From positions 61,397,023 through 61,461,022 of the forward strand of contig NC_070604.1 in assembly GCF_027172205.1 (NCBI RefSeq): DNA of 64,000 nucleotides, read 5' to 3'. Positions within the stretch are counted from its first letter, which is position 1. Every line of letters begins with the position of its first letter. Made by a program: the position numbers and the translations under genes. This DNA is from Podarcis raffonei (taxonomy: Eukaryota > Chordata > Lepidosauria > Squamata > Lacertidae). This document shows, in pieces, positions 1 to 13,228 of this stretch. Under the pieces are notes generated by a model. That model worked only from the letters and a program-made list of their open reading frames with translations, was not told the DNA's origin and did no database searches.

Positions 1-570
1 TGCCTGCTTGCATTTCTTTGCCAAAGTTTGTGTTCCTTTTTGTTCTCTTTGTTTGGATAAGACTTGTTTTCTGAAAGAAGCCTTCTTGCTTCTAACAGTC
101 TCCTTGACTCTGCTTGTGAACCATGTTGGCACCTTCTTGGCTTTGGTGGTACCTTTTCTAATCATCTGAGCTTCAGCACACAAAACCTGGAACTCCCTGC
201 AGGGATCCTTCTTTCTAGTCAGAGCATATTGCTGGGGGTCACATTCTTTAAGAGATTACCCAGAACATTGCAGCACCTTCTTGGCAGTAGCTGTTTTCTA
301 AAGAGCCTGTTTTCCAATGATCTTGTGAACCACTGTTGCAGCCAACCATCTAACACACCCATGCTGACTCAGACGGTAAGGCCATTTATTTTTTTAAAAA
401 AGACATTTATCAAGAAACCACAAGCAGGGATCAGCCTGGTGTTCCCAGCTTCAAAAGAGCTTATTCCTATGTTTATATAATGGGTTCAAAAAGCATGCTA
501 AAGGCTGCTCTTCATTCATGAGGCATTATGTTTCCTTTCTTTCTAGCACAAGCATATGGAACTTATGACT

Positions 571-677
571 CTTGAGGTGTTGTTGGACCACAGCTCCCTT
601 GACCATTGGCCATGCTGGCTAAATCTGATAGGAGATGGAGTCTAACAACATTTGGAGGACCACAGGTTTCCCATCCA
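571..677. mobile_element. Palindromic MITE (ACAACTCCCATCATCCC family)
   Basis: The left arm TGTTGTTGGACCACAGCTCC and right arm TCTAACAACATTTGGAGGAC pair imperfectly around TGACCATTGGCCATGCTGG. Confidence 0.55.
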
Positions 678-3353
678 TTCATAGATCCTTCCACCCATTC
701 AAATGATAGTGCTTGTTGAGCAGGAAACATGACTGTGGTTGTTGCCCCTCCCGCTGCCCCATATGTATGTTCTGGTGAAGGTCTGAAGGAGCCTATGCAC
801 ATTCAACTTGTCAAACTGTAGTCCATGTGGTTACGGATGCTCAAATAGGGTCTGCAGTTGCTCGGACAAAGCCTATGCACATAGCTTGTATGTGCACATA
901 GGTTCTTTCTCACCTTCCTGAGCACCTGTGTGGGGCTCTTCCACACTATGAATTTTCAGTTGTGTGTGCAAAACATAAAATATATGTTCACCATAACATA
1001 ATTCTGGAAGGAAATTTAGTTTTCAAAGGGGATAGGAATTATTATGTACCAGGTTTCTAGTGTAAGACTTAACATTGCCCACCTGCCTGTCTACTGCAAA
1101 ATTTCAGGATCTCTTTAGCAGTCTTGCCAAATGGCAAAACATGTAATGTAAGCTGGTAAGCTGGACATGCAGGGAATCAATCTGCCAGCTTCATCAACCA
1201 TACAAAGAACTCTGCACAGATCAAACTGTGTTCCTAGCAAACCATATATATGGTCATGTGAACTGGCTGAAAATCAGTTTTTAATCCAAGTGCTTTGATG
1301 TAAGTGTGCTATGGATTAGGCTACTAGAGATCCAAGCAATCCCATAGGGCTTAATTTTTAAGAAACAGAAATGAATTAAAGTCCTGTATCTGAATTAAGG
1401 TTCAGCGGAGCTGGCTCACTGCTAGTTAAATTCAACTTTGCATTAGTTTTAGAAGAAGGAATGAAACCCATACATTTAGCAAATTTGCACTGCCTTTACA
1501 TTCTCAATGATCCATTAATAAGCCAAGCTCTCTTCCACAAAGGAAAAATATTACACTACCATTGGCACTCAACTTCCAGAATTTTAAAAAAAGTTTTGAT
1601 TTGCTGATTGAGAAATAGGAAAGTCAATTAAGGAAAAAGAGAATGGACCACAGTTCAAGAGGATCTGTGGAGCCGTGATGATTGATCAATGTTAAATGGT
1701 TTCAGGAATGTAAATCATGGCAATTATGCAACTAGACATGCAACTAATTTTGTAAATTATAGTTTTTTGCCATCTAAGGAGGACCTTTTTGATTTTGAAA
1801 GGAATTTTGACTATAGAGTATGGATTGTTTTTGTACTCCCTGGACATTTTTTAAATTTTCATTTGCTGTCCCTGTCTATTTTAATGGTTCAGTTTTAGCA
1901 CATTTATTTCTGGTTGATCAATTTTATTTCCAGTGTGCTAAACCAACTTGAGTATATATTTAAAAAGAAAAACAGAAAGTGGGGTATCAATGCTTTTAAT
2001 AATTCAATAATAAATACTGTGCACATTGAAATCAGCAACAGCAAATAATACAATGAAACAATGGACCATAACCCAGCAAATATTAGCTGCAACTAAAACC
2101 ACAATTTCTGTGTGAAAGAGCACATAAAATGCAAAAATTAGCAAGGAAGGAAATGTTGGGAAGAAGAAACAAAGTGCCATCTGAATGCAGCCCTAGAGTG
2201 GGTATAGAACTGAGATGTAAAGCATTAAAAGGGAATTGTAAAATATTAGTACAGTCTTGATCCTACAAGGTGAAGAATATCTTCAAATCTCTTTATGACA
2301 CAAAGACTTTGTAAATGTTCAGTATAGCTCTTGGTTCAGATCTATGAGTCAACTGTACTCACCCTTTTTAATAACAGTGATTAAAGAAAATAAAAAGGGA
2401 TTAGGGTGTGGATGTGACAGAAAATACCCAGCTCTGCATTTGTTTCTTCCTGGGATAAATATTTTGAACATCTTATATATGCCAAAAGCAGGTGTGTGTG
2501 GGGGAGTAGAGGACAGAGGGTGAAGAAAGAACTGGGAGTGGATAGGGGATCTTTACCTGTCTTTTGGATCCACCAGGAAACTCAACAAACCTACTGTACC
2601 TGGAACTGGGTGTGGAGAGTTCAGCTGGGTGGGCAGCACAACTTCCTGAGGAAGTAGCATCCACCTTGGGCCTGCCCATAAAAAACAAGTCTAGAGTGAG
2701 AGACTAGAGTGATGGCCGCTGTTTGCAGGAACTCTTCTAATTGTGAGGCTTTTGTGGGAGAGCTGAGATGTGTGTGTGTGTAACTTTGCATTAATGTAAC
2801 TTTTTATGTAACTGCATTTTTGTAATATTTTGTTTAAGTTGTTGCTTTAGTTTTTTGTATAGCACTTACAGTTTTTTAATGTATTAATCAGTATAGAAAT
2901 TAAATAATCAATAATCAAAACTTAGAGGTTTCAACTGCGTGGGCATCACAAAAGGTCAGCAATAGTTTTTAGTACAAGCTCTATTTTAAAATAAAAATAA
3001 AATTTGAGCAAATCAGTTGACACAAAATAACAATTACTCATCAAACTCAATAGAAGCTTAAAAGGTTAAAGCAGATGCTTCCAACTTTTTTTGGGATACA
3101 AGAGTCACCAATGATTAGATGGTGGTTTTGAAGGGATTTCTTGGTAAAAAAGATAAATAAGGATCTATACCTCAGAACCATGTTTTTGCAGCACTGGCAG
3201 TTACCAGATCCATGGTTTTTATGTTCATTCAATGGAAACAGATGTGGTCTGTGATTTGGCAGAGGTGGGGAACCCGTTAAAAAAGGCTAGTGGGTTTTAA
3301 GACTCCAACAGCATCTGGAGGACACCAATTTGGGGAAAGATTGGAGTAGACTA
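678..3353. other. Intergenic, no gene recognised
   Basis: AT-rich DNA. An inverted repeat CCTATGCACATA and TATGTGCACATAGG lies at 872-902. Short open frames here look random. The first 570 bases also show nothing I recognise. Confidence 0.6.
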
Positions 3354-3474
3354 GAGTTTCCAAAACTTGTATTCAGCTGTTGTTTGACTACAACTCCCAT
3401 CATCCTTAGCTAACAGGACCAGTGGTCAGGATAATGGGAAGTGTAGTCCAAAAACAGCTGTTTGGGAAACCTGG
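3354..3474. mobile_element. Palindromic MITE (ACAACTCCCATCATCCC family)
   Basis: CAGCTGTTGTTTGACTACAA and GTGTAGTCCAAAAACAGCTG are inverted arms. The outer ends GAGTTTCCAAAACTTG and TTTGGGAAACCTGG also pair. Confidence 0.65.
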
Positions 3475-4479
3475 ACTAGACAATACATGTGCACACAATT
3501 CTTCAACTTTTTGATGAAGGAAAGCTATGGGAGTCTGCAAGTCTGAGCAGAGGAATTGGCTGTTTAGCCCTTTCTCCTCTGGCCATTCTTCTGCTAAAAA
3601 AGAGACACAAATTCAGAGGAATTTGTTTGCATCATCAGGAGGACTGTTTTTAACCACATTGCACAGAATTTTAGGTAGCAAGACTTAAAGAAGGGAAAGG
3701 GTTAAGTATCTCCTCTTTTCACTGTTCCTCTGCTCAAACTTGCAGCATCCTTAGGCCATACATTAAGTTTAAAAAAATGTCAGGAGATGTATACTTCATC
3801 TGCCTTGAAACATCTCATTTGACCTGAGTCAAATGGTAGACTTGGGAATTCTCAGCACATGGGACCATAATAACCCCCAATAGCCTTTGTGGGATATTCT
3901 TTAGAAGATATGAGCCCAAGAACTTAATCTTCTTTGCATTAATTGTGATTCCTATTTTTGTCCTGCTGAAATCCTCCTAATGGAAAGCAGAGGAAGTCAA
4001 GCCCTGCCTTTTAGCAAACCCCAAAGCTAGAATCTGAATGGGAAGCCTAATTTTTCCCCATCTTGATATCAACAATTAAATCTAAATTAAAATGTTCCTG
4101 GAAGTTTTCCACAGCCAAGTGATTAAAAAAAATCTGCCAAATTTAGTTCTCATACAGCAGTTGCAAATGTGTTATGCTGTATAAGCTTGAGTAAAAGAAA
4201 ACTATTTTTGTGATAGGTAGGTAAAGGATTTCTAGTATGAGATTTAAAAACAAAACATGAAAATTGAGGAAAATGTTAAGTACATAATTAGGGTAAGCCA
4301 TGGTACTTTGATCATGGCAATAAGCTATTAGCACAGAGGCTGCCATGCATTTGCAGAGAGAACTCAGTGGTCTTCATATGTCTAAAATAGAATCACTGAT
4401 GAATAAATGCATAACAAGAAACTTCATTTATTTAGTTAATTTAAGTAACTGTTTTTATTTAATTAACAATTGTAGAGAA

Positions 4480-5094
4480 CTGCTGTGTTGAATCCATCGT
4501 GGCAGCAGGTTTTCATGCTTCTTTCTCCTCACTGAAGCCCTCTCTGCTATCTAAAATTCTCTCCTGAGGGATGAAGCACTGTGGTGATCACACAGGGTCC
4601 CAGGACGTTTAACTGTCTATTGATCTCTGTGCCACCACTGTGCTTGCTTCCCCACTGCCACCAACCAGTTACTCTCTGGTGAAACACTGAGTCCAGACAG
4701 TTGTTAAAAGTGAACCAAAAAAAAAGTTTATTTTACAAACATTAACAAGTTTATGGTTTCTCCGATAATATTCCTGTCAGTACCTTAACTTTAGTTTCTT
4801 TACCGGCCTATACCTTCCTAATACCTTCTGACTGATTATCTCAACTGTTTGACTGACTCCTCTTAACAAATTCTCTCACTCTCTCACCCCAGACTAGCCC
4901 AACCCACAGACTTATCTGTCTCTTCTAACTCTAGACTGTCTTCTCAACCACCCTAACTCTAACTCCCCTCCCCAAAAAACCCCCCTCTGTGCTTAAACCT
5001 TATACACAGTTAATGCTGCCCCCTGGGTTCACATTGGTTAGTCATTTTACAATTAGTTAACCCTTTCCCTATGAACCCAGTATGATGTCACACA
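4480..5094 (-). mobile_element. LTR-retroelement remnant (LTR plus start of internal region), broken
   Basis: On the minus strand a sequence starting TGTGTGACATCA at 5094 has a TATA-like GTATAAGG and an AATAAA (4732-4727). It continues to about 4,666, where TTGGTGGCAGTGGGG (4664-4650) resembles a tRNA primer-binding site. About 170 bp of possible internal sequence follows. The family is not resolved (Gypsy- or ERV-like). It is an old, broken fossil with no second LTR in the window. Confidence 0.5.
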
Positions 5095-5191
5095 CCTAGG
5101 AGGGCAAACGCCACAAGCACCCTCAAGGAAGACCTGGGATGTGCCCTTGGCCTGCAGTGGAAGAAAGGAATGTTAATATTCAGTTGGCTGT

Positions 5192-5269
5192 GATTCCTGA
5201 ATTGCCAGGAGTTGGACTAAATGATCCTTGAGTCCCTCCTAACTCTACAGTTCTATGACACTATGATTT
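5192..5269 (+). mobile_element. CR1-like SINE/LINE tail fragment
   Basis: CAGGAGTTGGACTAAATGAT, CCCTCCTAACTCTACAGTTC and TATGACACTATGA match the CR1-type 3' end. No head is visible. Confidence 0.6.
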
Positions 5270-6216
5270 ATGAAATTGCTTGTATAAATCAGAAGTTGTT
5301 TGCACAAGCTGGCTCCACCAGGTTTTTAACTCCCCACTTGAAACTGCTGCCTGCATTGGCTTGTGAAGAGACATTCAAGTGCCACCATGAATACAGTTGT
5401 AGTTTTAGCTCACTGGTACTAGCCTACAGTGGTCTCATTTGAACATCACAAATGTTTCAATCCTGACCACTTTGCTTGTCCCCACTTGCATTGGAAGAAA
5501 CTAATCCCCGTCCCTGGCTTAGTGTTACATCTGAACCAAGGATCACAATTTATTTCATTCCCAAAACCCCACAATCTGTAGCCAAGGTTTATTGGTTTAC
5601 TGACCATGATTTGTTGGAGCAAGAAATACCACAATTTCTGGTACAGAAATAACATTAAGTCAGGGAATTGTTTCCATACCAGTGAGGATGAGAGAAAGAG
5701 CCTTACCATGACATGTGAACTGGAATGGCCTGGAAATGCATTCAATAAGTCTGATCTTGAGCACTGAGACATGTGTGAGTGACCAGCTTGTGGATTAATA
5801 GCCTCATATAACAAACATGCTTAAGACAAATTAATGCATGAAGGGGTTAACACCACAGAACAAGCTGTCCTGCCAGGCTTAGCTAGATCACTCCCCCTTA
5901 TCTTGGGAGGGAGGCTTATCAAGCCTTTGTTCTTCCCATTCTGCCATGTGAACCCTACCAGTAAGCATGTCTAAACTAGATTCTCCAAGCTTAGACTGTG
6001 AGTCTTCAGTGAGCTGTCTTTGTTTCTATACCAATAATTTAGAAACTCTCACCACTTTGGAAGCTAAGTTATACTGTCTATGTGTCCTGACTACCATGTT
6101 GAAAAGCACAAGAATCTGACGTTTGAAGACTTTGTAAGTGAATCATTTTTAACTTACCAAACGTGTGGTCTCTTTCTATGTTAAGATAAGAGGTGAACTT
6201 TGGAAGCAACATAAAA

Positions 6217-6563
6217 AAAGGTAAAGTTAAAGGACCCCTGACAATTAAGTCAAATTGCGAACGATTCTGGGGTTGCGGCGCTCATCTCACTTTACTGGCC
6301 CAGGGAGCTGACGTTTGTCTGCAGACAGTTTTTCCGGGTCATGTGGCCAGCATGACTAAGCTGCTTCTGGCGAAACCAGAGCAGTGCATGGAAACGCTGT
6401 TTACCTTCCCATCAGAGTGGTACCTATTTATCTACTTGCACTTTGACGTGCTTTTGAACTGCTAGGTTGGCAGGAGCAGGGACCAAGCAATGGGAGCTCA
6501 CCCCGTCGTGGGGATTTGAACCCCTGACCTTCCAATTGGCAAGCCCTAGGCTCAGTGGTTTAG
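6217..6563 (-). mobile_element. Sauria-type tRNA SINE
   Basis: Reverse-sense copy: GGTAAAGTTAAAGGACCCCT tail, GTGGCCAGCATGACTAAGC, TACCTATTTATCTACTTGCA and GGGGATTTGAACCCCTGACC (B box region). The head is slightly truncated. Confidence 0.92.
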
Positions 6564-7139
6564 ATATTTTAAAAGCTTAACAACCTATATTTCCACCCTT
6601 CACTTTGCTACATATTTTGTGATACTAAATCTCTACTGGGGTGCTCTCACCCAAGAGTACTTGCTCCAAACATCCAGGGAATTCTCCTTTTATATCTATA
6701 TATATTTTCTTTAACCAAAACAAAAAACCAACACAGGTCATGGTAAGCAAGGAGTCAGCAATTTCAAACAGGTTCCTAGCAGCTGTCAAAAGTCTACTAG
6801 CTGTTTTGAAGCAGCCTTGCATTGTGGGTTAGGCTGTAGCTGCCACATATACAAGTGAAGATCATATTCAAGATCATGGAGGTTTAAACTCATGGTGGTA
6901 AACTAATAATAATAATAATAATAAATAAAAGCTTTGGCCAGAGCCAGAGAAAACTGCAAATGCTGGAGCAGGGTGGGGAAATCAATAGCCAGGGTCTCAT
7001 GCAGAAGAACACCTACACATCTGCTTCAAAACTTTATTGGACTAAAGCCCAGGGTTGCACACTGCTCTCAAAAAGCATTAAAATGCTCTCTGGGGATGAC
7101 AAAAAGCTGGAGATTGTTGAGCTGCTCTACTACCGTAAA

Positions 7140-7566
7140 AGTGTTAAACTGCAGTAGTAGTAACAATTTTATTTGTTTAGCTATGAGCCATTACAAAGAT
7201 AAAAGACATTCAGAGTCGAGCCACAAATTGGGCTCTTAATTTTCTGGCAGCTAGCGCAAATAGAGAAACATGCAAAGTAACATAATGTTTCTTGTCCAAC
7301 AGCAAAAAGCACACAAACTCACTTGATTTAGCATCCCCCCCACCAGCTATACTCAGATATTTTTCATAAGGATCTTTATATGGAGGGAACTGCGAAATGG
7401 AGTGAACAACATCCTCTATAACCATTTTACAAAACACACAGAAACTCTGTTCTAAGGGTAACTTTTTTTTTTTAATATCATGGCCTTCCAGAAAGGCAGG
7501 GGACATAAAAAGTCTTAATTCTGTAAAATTAATTCTACATGCATCCAAAGTAACTAACTGTAACAT
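7140..7566 (-). mobile_element. Possible LINE ORF2 C-terminal fragment
   Basis: A minus-strand frame of 118 aa has LRLFMSPAFLEGHD, CVFC and HSISQFPPYKDPYEKYL. This resembles the cysteine-rich C-terminal end of several non-LTR elements. The clade is not recognised and the similarity is only by eye. Confidence 0.35.
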
Positions 7567-7614
7567 ATGTGAAAATAAAATAAATGTAGCACATGCAAAT
7601 GTAAAGTTTCTTCT

Positions 7615-7737
7615 TGGATAGAGTGTGGTGCTGCTGATAACACCGAGGTTGCAGGTTCAATCCTCGCACGGGGCAGCTGGATATTCCTGTATTGCAGGGG
7701 GCTTGGACTCCATAATCCTCAGGATCCCTTCCAACTC
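7615..7737 (+). mobile_element. tRNA(Ile)-headed SINE with CR1-like tail, 5' truncated
   Basis: Shares GTGTGGTGCTGCTGATAACA, the B box GGTTCAATCC (7,654-7,663) and the CR1-like tail TTGCAGGGGGCTTGGACTCC with the 34.3-kb copy. Its 3' end abuts BovB. Confidence 0.8.
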
Positions 7738-8052
7738 TTGTTGTTGTTTAGTCGTTTAGTCGTGTCCGACTCTTCGTGACCCCATGGAGCAGAGCACGCC
7801 AGGCACTTCTGTCTTCCACTGCCTCCTGCAGTTTGGTCAAACTCATGCTGGTAGCTTCGAGAACACTATCCAACCATCTCGTCCTCTGTCGTCCCCTTCT
7901 CCTTGTGCCTTCTATCTTTCCCAACATCAGGGTCTTTTCCAGGGAGTCTTCTCTTCTCATGAGGTGGCCAAAGTATTGGAGCCTCAGCTTCACGATCTGT
8001 CCTTCCAGTGAGCACTCAGGGCTGATTTCCTTCAGAATGGAGAGGTTTGGAA
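7738..8052 (-). mobile_element. BovB (RTE clade) LINE 3' fragment
   Basis: The minus strand encodes YFGHLMRREDSLEKTLMLGK, GRQRTRWLD and HGVTKSRTRLND, the characteristic BovB C-terminus. The 3' end TCGTGTCCGACTCTTCGTGA (plus strand) is the standard BovB terminus. The fragment is truncated at its 5' end and abuts a CR1-tailed SINE. BovB is known from squamates and ruminants, and its enzyme is thought to mobilise Sauria SINEs. Confidence 0.92.
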
Positions 8053-9322
8053 AAGGGATGCCAGAACTCTCCATGAACACTTCCTTGTTCTCTTATAATG
8101 GCAATGGTGTCCACCTGAGAGGTGCTGGAACTGAGTTCCGGTTGGAAAAAGCCCTGTTCGCATTCCAGATGGGCATGACTCACAAAAAATGCAACAGCAT
8201 CCAATCTCTAACACCCAGAGACAAATATAATTCCCACCACCCCAGGAAAAGGAACTAATAAAAGCCTCAAACCCCAAAGCTTTCAGGGATGCTGGATTTT
8301 GTAGGTTAAGTAGCATAACTGTGGAGAAGTGGTGTGCGTAAAGCATGTCACAAAATCAAAGGATCTTATACATCCTATGGAATTTATATCATTTAGGTGC
8401 ACTGTGAGAATCCTGTTGGTTTTTTAAATGCTAAAATGGTTAATAAAAATATGTAATGTATAGAAGACAGCTGCATAAATACTGCAGCCCAGAGACAGCT
8501 CTGACAGATGCCGTCTTGCTGACAGATTGTGAAGACAAACATGTAATTATTCTGTCATAAAATTTTCTAAGATATTTCAACATTAGGTTTATCGCTAGTC
8601 TGCTTCAGTTGAAGACAATGGCATGTCCTTTCAAAGCTTCCAGAAGAAAGCCTATGGCGTGTTTTCTTGCCCTGGTTGGGGGGGGGGACATTTTAGTGCT
8701 AATTTAACTGCAATGGGAAGGAAGGAGGGAGGAAGTATGGGTGATTAGCAGAGTTATAGTGTATGAAGATGAATCTAACTGACCCGTCCCTTTGCAATTC
8801 AGGAGGCACATCCACTTTAACATATGTTGAACAGCAATGTGATGAACTCAGCATCTATAAACCTTGACTGCCGCTGTTACAGATAATGCTCTTTTTGTCC
8901 TCATCATGAAGTGTAAAGGGTGGCATGCTCAGGAATTCTGGAACTAGGAATTCACTGAAAATGGAGACAACAGGGAGACAGATGCCTTTTAAAGTTAGGA
9001 ACTGAATTTGTCAATGAGAGGCTGAAATCTCATCTTAAGATTTTGGTGCAAAGCATAGAGTTTTGCCACCAAGGGAACATCCAGCCACCATTCTATGCAA
9101 GCAGTGTTCCAGTGAGGCTGACTGCCTTTAAAGTGCTCTGCATCTTATGATATTTGAATTATTTGATTGTACGTCACCATTGGATTCTTCATCTTATTTA
9201 TTTGAATGGGGTTGGTGGGTCAAAAATACTCTTATAAAATAAGATAAAAAGTGTGCATAGGATGGAAGCCTTACTGCCTCTTGTTTTGGTACAATAGTGC
9301 TTGGTATCTAGTTCTGCTAGAC

Positions 9323-9439
9323 AAGGGGTGCTCAGTTTGATGTTCCATTGATATTGTGGAACACCAGCTCCCATAATGCCTGATCATTGGCTGTGCTGGC
9401 TGGTCGGGTGGGAGCTAGATAACATCTGGAGGCCACCAC
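9323..9439. mobile_element. Palindromic MITE, diverged copy
   Basis: AACACCAGCTCCCATAATGC and TGGGAGCTAGATAACATCTG are degraded inverted arms around TGATCATTGGCTGTGCTGGC. Confidence 0.5.
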
Positions 9440-12400
9440 ATTCGCTACATTCATATTACTCCTGAATATGTGAGTTGTAGATGACTGGCGTTCTGATTCA
9501 AAGCACTAATCACCAGCTCTGTGATTGCTCATGTGTGTGTGTGTGAAGTGGGGAAGTAACTGTAGCAGGCATAGCAGAAATGTTCACTATTCAGAAGATA
9601 TAGAAGTGATAATGTATTTAAGTCAGTGTCACCACTACCACCTTAGGTACTGTGTCCCAATGGGAAAACAATGAAATAGAAAAGGAAGGGAATTCACAGA
9701 TGATCAAAACTGTGCCATGAAGAAGGAAGCAAAATACCGAAAGTGCACATATCAGCAGCTGAAAGCTCCTTACAGTCCCAATTCAGTGTTTCAAAGATCT
9801 TACAGTGATGAGACCTTGAAACTTAAAAAATAAAGAAAGAATCTAAGAGTTGAAATCTTAATTAATAGCAGGATCTCTATACAGGCTGAAGCCACATCTG
9901 TGTGCAATATAAATGTGAAGGTTTTATCCTACTACAGGGACAGTGGCTCACCATATCTTAGCAATTTTCCTAGTATAATATTTTTCACTAATATAGGCAT
10001 TTTAATGCACAGTTTGTTGAAGAAACAGAATTTGGAGAAGAGCGGGTTAAACAAAAATAGCTGTGTTCTTGCTCATCTATTGTTTCATCAAGTGCAAATT
10101 AGATAAGTTCAAATTAGATAAAACTTGAACCAAACTGTTTTTTTACTCCTGGATGCATCTGCAAGGTGGCTCAGGGCAGAAGACCTCTGCATGCTGCTGA
10201 AATCCATAGCAGGGGGGGACAGGTCTAAGTGGCAATTAAAATTATCAGCATGACACATAGTATAGCACCATGGCATTATACAACTTTAGAATGCAGGTAA
10301 AAAAAATGTGTGTTTAAATATGCTCCCATTTCAAAATATTTCACAAAACCAATAAAACAAATTTATGGCAAGCTGTGCTTGTTTAGTGAGGCTAGAAGAA
10401 CATTACTGAAAAAGACATTTATCATAAGGCGGCAAGGTGCTTTGTGGGAGGTATTAAAAATGTAAAAAAATGAAAATACAGTCAAATTCTGAATATCTTT
10501 TGAGAATGAACAGGAAGCGAGAGAAAATAGGGCAATGAGGATAAATTCTAATGGGAGAGGGAGAGGGAAAGGGAGAGAAGGGTGTGTCCCCCCCCCCCGT
10601 TTTCAGAAGAAAATTGAAGAAAGCATTGGATTGTATTATGAACCTGCAACTGAAGAATGAGCACATGGGATTTAGTTTCCTTTGATGAATGGCTGTCTCC
10701 ATTCCATATCTCCGTTGAGGCCAAATAATAATAATAAATTTTAATAAATCCTGCAAAATATCTTTTAAAGCTACAAATAAATGCTTTGCAGGTAAAGGCA
10801 GCATCTGTACTGGAGATCGTGTAGGAGTGGATGGATGCAGTGAGAGGGAGTTGCAAGGCTGAAACAAGATCCACTCTTTCCTTGGAGAGGCAATTAGATT
10901 TGAGCCCTTCAGAGATATTCCCTTTACCCCCCCACCACCACCCCAACTTAAATTGTGGGAAAAAAGAAAAGGTCAGGGAGAGGTAACTGACTGTGCCGTC
11001 TGTTCCTGTCACAATTGTGCCTTTTGCCCCTTCTTTTGGTATGTATATCCGTCATAACAGTAAAACGTACACACACACAGAGATATGTACAGATGTTCCC
11101 TTATGTCAAGATGCCTTTCAAGTGCTGGGAAAGAACCTCATCTTTCCAAAACAGCATTTGCTTTAAAGCGTCCCGGCACTGGACTGCTTTCATCTAAAAA
11201 CTGCAATCAGCTTCAAATATGGGGCGTTTTGAAGCAAAATGTTCTCGCTTTGATACGATTGTGGAAAGTTGTGTTTTAAAGAGATCCTTTCTTAGCTTCT
11301 CTAGGGAGTTCACACATAGGAGAGACGCACAGCATAGGTAGTAGGCAGAAGAAATGAAGCTGTATTCAAGCCAAATCCAATACAAACTTATGTCATAAAT
11401 AAATCCCATTTAACTCAGCGGAGTTTACCGGTATTTGTAAATGAACATGTATTGAATTGCACTGTCAGGATGTCAGAAGACGTAAAGGAAGGGGGGTGAG
11501 AGAAGCTTTCTTGCATTAGGGAGGAGCTTCTCACTGAATTTAATGTATGAACTCTAGTCCTGGAAGGGAGTAGGTTCTGGAAAAAGTGAGGAGTTATGAT
11601 GGGGATATGCAATTCACCAGTAGACTTGGAAACTATGGTTAGGTGATGATGCTACACATCAGAGGCAAAACCCAGTATCTCCTCTGGCTGCCATTTCTTA
11701 GCTCCATATCACCCCAGCGATATTTTTTCTCTCCCACTGAATTCTAAAAACTCCAAAACACCGAGTAGCCTTTGGCAAACTTGCTAAAGTTTGATATGGC
11801 CAGGAGGGGGTAAATTGAGGTTTTGTTTTCATATCTTTTTCTCTTTTTTGTAAGTGTTATTATATATTGGAAGCAATAAAACTATATGTGTTGAGGGCGG
11901 GGAATTCTAAAAACATGTTTTTAGCACTCTTTTTTCCTATCCCCTGACCCTCTCTGATACTGTAAGCATTCACCCCTTGCTCACACCATTCTCCACTATC
12001 TCAGCAACTCTCAGGACCATGGACTTGGTGGTACAACATCCAGTTTGGCCCTCATTCATAGAACTGATGAGAAAAACAGTAAAGCTCTTCACAGCCTGGG
12101 GAAAAGGAGGGCCTCCTGTTTTTCAACAGCGATTTATCATGCCTATTAACGGTAGTGTTTTAAAATATAGATTTATTATGCCCTAAGGCAGCTTCTGTGA
12201 TATTCTCTTTAGGTTAAGTGAGCTCTTTTGAAGACCTGCAGCCAAAACATAATTGCACATATTTTTTAGTATTTTGAGGGCTAAAGTTAAATGATACTGT
12301 AGGTGTATGGAACAGCCTCCTGTTGTGTTGTTTTTCATTTGAAAAAAAAGATCATGAGATTGTGATCAGTTGCTGAGGGCATCCTAGTGATCCCTCTCAC

Positions 12401-12442
12401 CACTATTTCTTTAGTCACATTTGGAGCATCCCATGACTGCAT

Positions 12443-12485
12443 ATTACTACTACTACTACTACTATTATTATTACTACTACTACTA
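12443..12485 (+). repeat. (TAC/TAT)n microsatellite
   Basis: Tandem ACT and ATT triplets. Confidence 0.9.
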
Positions 12486-12866
12486 GAAACTGTTATGGCA
12501 TCTTCTGTGTAATGTCCAGATTAGTTTGGAGAAGTTCTGTTAAAGCTTTTTAACAGAACATTGACAACATACAGATGTCCAGCAGAAGTTCTTCACTTGT
12601 TAAAAGCAAGCATGAGGAATTTGTAATACTGTATGAGGTCCATAAACAAACAGAAGATGCATGCTGCACTAGTGACATGCTTGCCAGGGTCCTGTGACTC
12701 CTGGTTTTACAGACATTTCCATAACTGATGTCTTTTTGACTTAGCAGCTATGAATCTCCTAGGAAGAGTATCCAGAATTTAGCTATCCAGCTAATTTTAT
12801 TCATTTATTTAATTGCTCCCTGTGAAACATCCTGAAGCTATTTAACAATAAAAAAATCAACAGTAC

Positions 12867-13228
12867 GGTAAAAGGTAAAGGACTCCTGGACAGTTAAGTC
12901 CAGTTGAATTCAACTATGGGGTGTGGCGCTCATCTCCACTTTCAGAGCATGGGAGCCGGCATTTGTCCAGACAGGGAAACATGTGGCCAGCATGTCTAAA
13001 CTGCTTCTGGTGCATGGAACAGTGTGATGAGTGCCTGGGCACACAAAAATGCCGATTACCTTCCTGCCACAGCCGTACCTATTTATCTACTCATGCTGGA
13101 ATGCTTTTGAACTCCTAGGTTGGCAGGATCTGGGACAAAGCATTGGGAGCTCACTCCGTCATATGGATTCGAAACGCTGACCTTGCAATCTGCAAGCCCA
13201 AGAGGTTTGGTGGTTTAGACCACGTCCC
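12867..13228 (-). mobile_element. Sauria-type tRNA SINE
   Basis: Diverged reverse-sense copy with the tail GGTAAAAGGTAAAGGACTCC, the ATGTGGCCAGCATGTCTAAA core and a degraded tRNA head near 13,160-13,228. Confidence 0.9.

Larger units (their letters stand above)
8053..12866. other. Intergenic, no gene recognised
   Basis: Holds a hAT-like fragment at about 8,112-8,158, the MITE at 9.3 kb and the triplet array at 12.45 kb. The longest open frames (10,454-10,867 and 10,548-11,012) overlap each other, contain low-complexity runs and match no family I know. Confidence 0.6.

Noticed and set aside
10454-11012. Overlapping open frames of 137 and 154 codons
   Set aside because: Low-complexity Ser/Pro/Phe content and no homologue recognised. 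No support as a gene.
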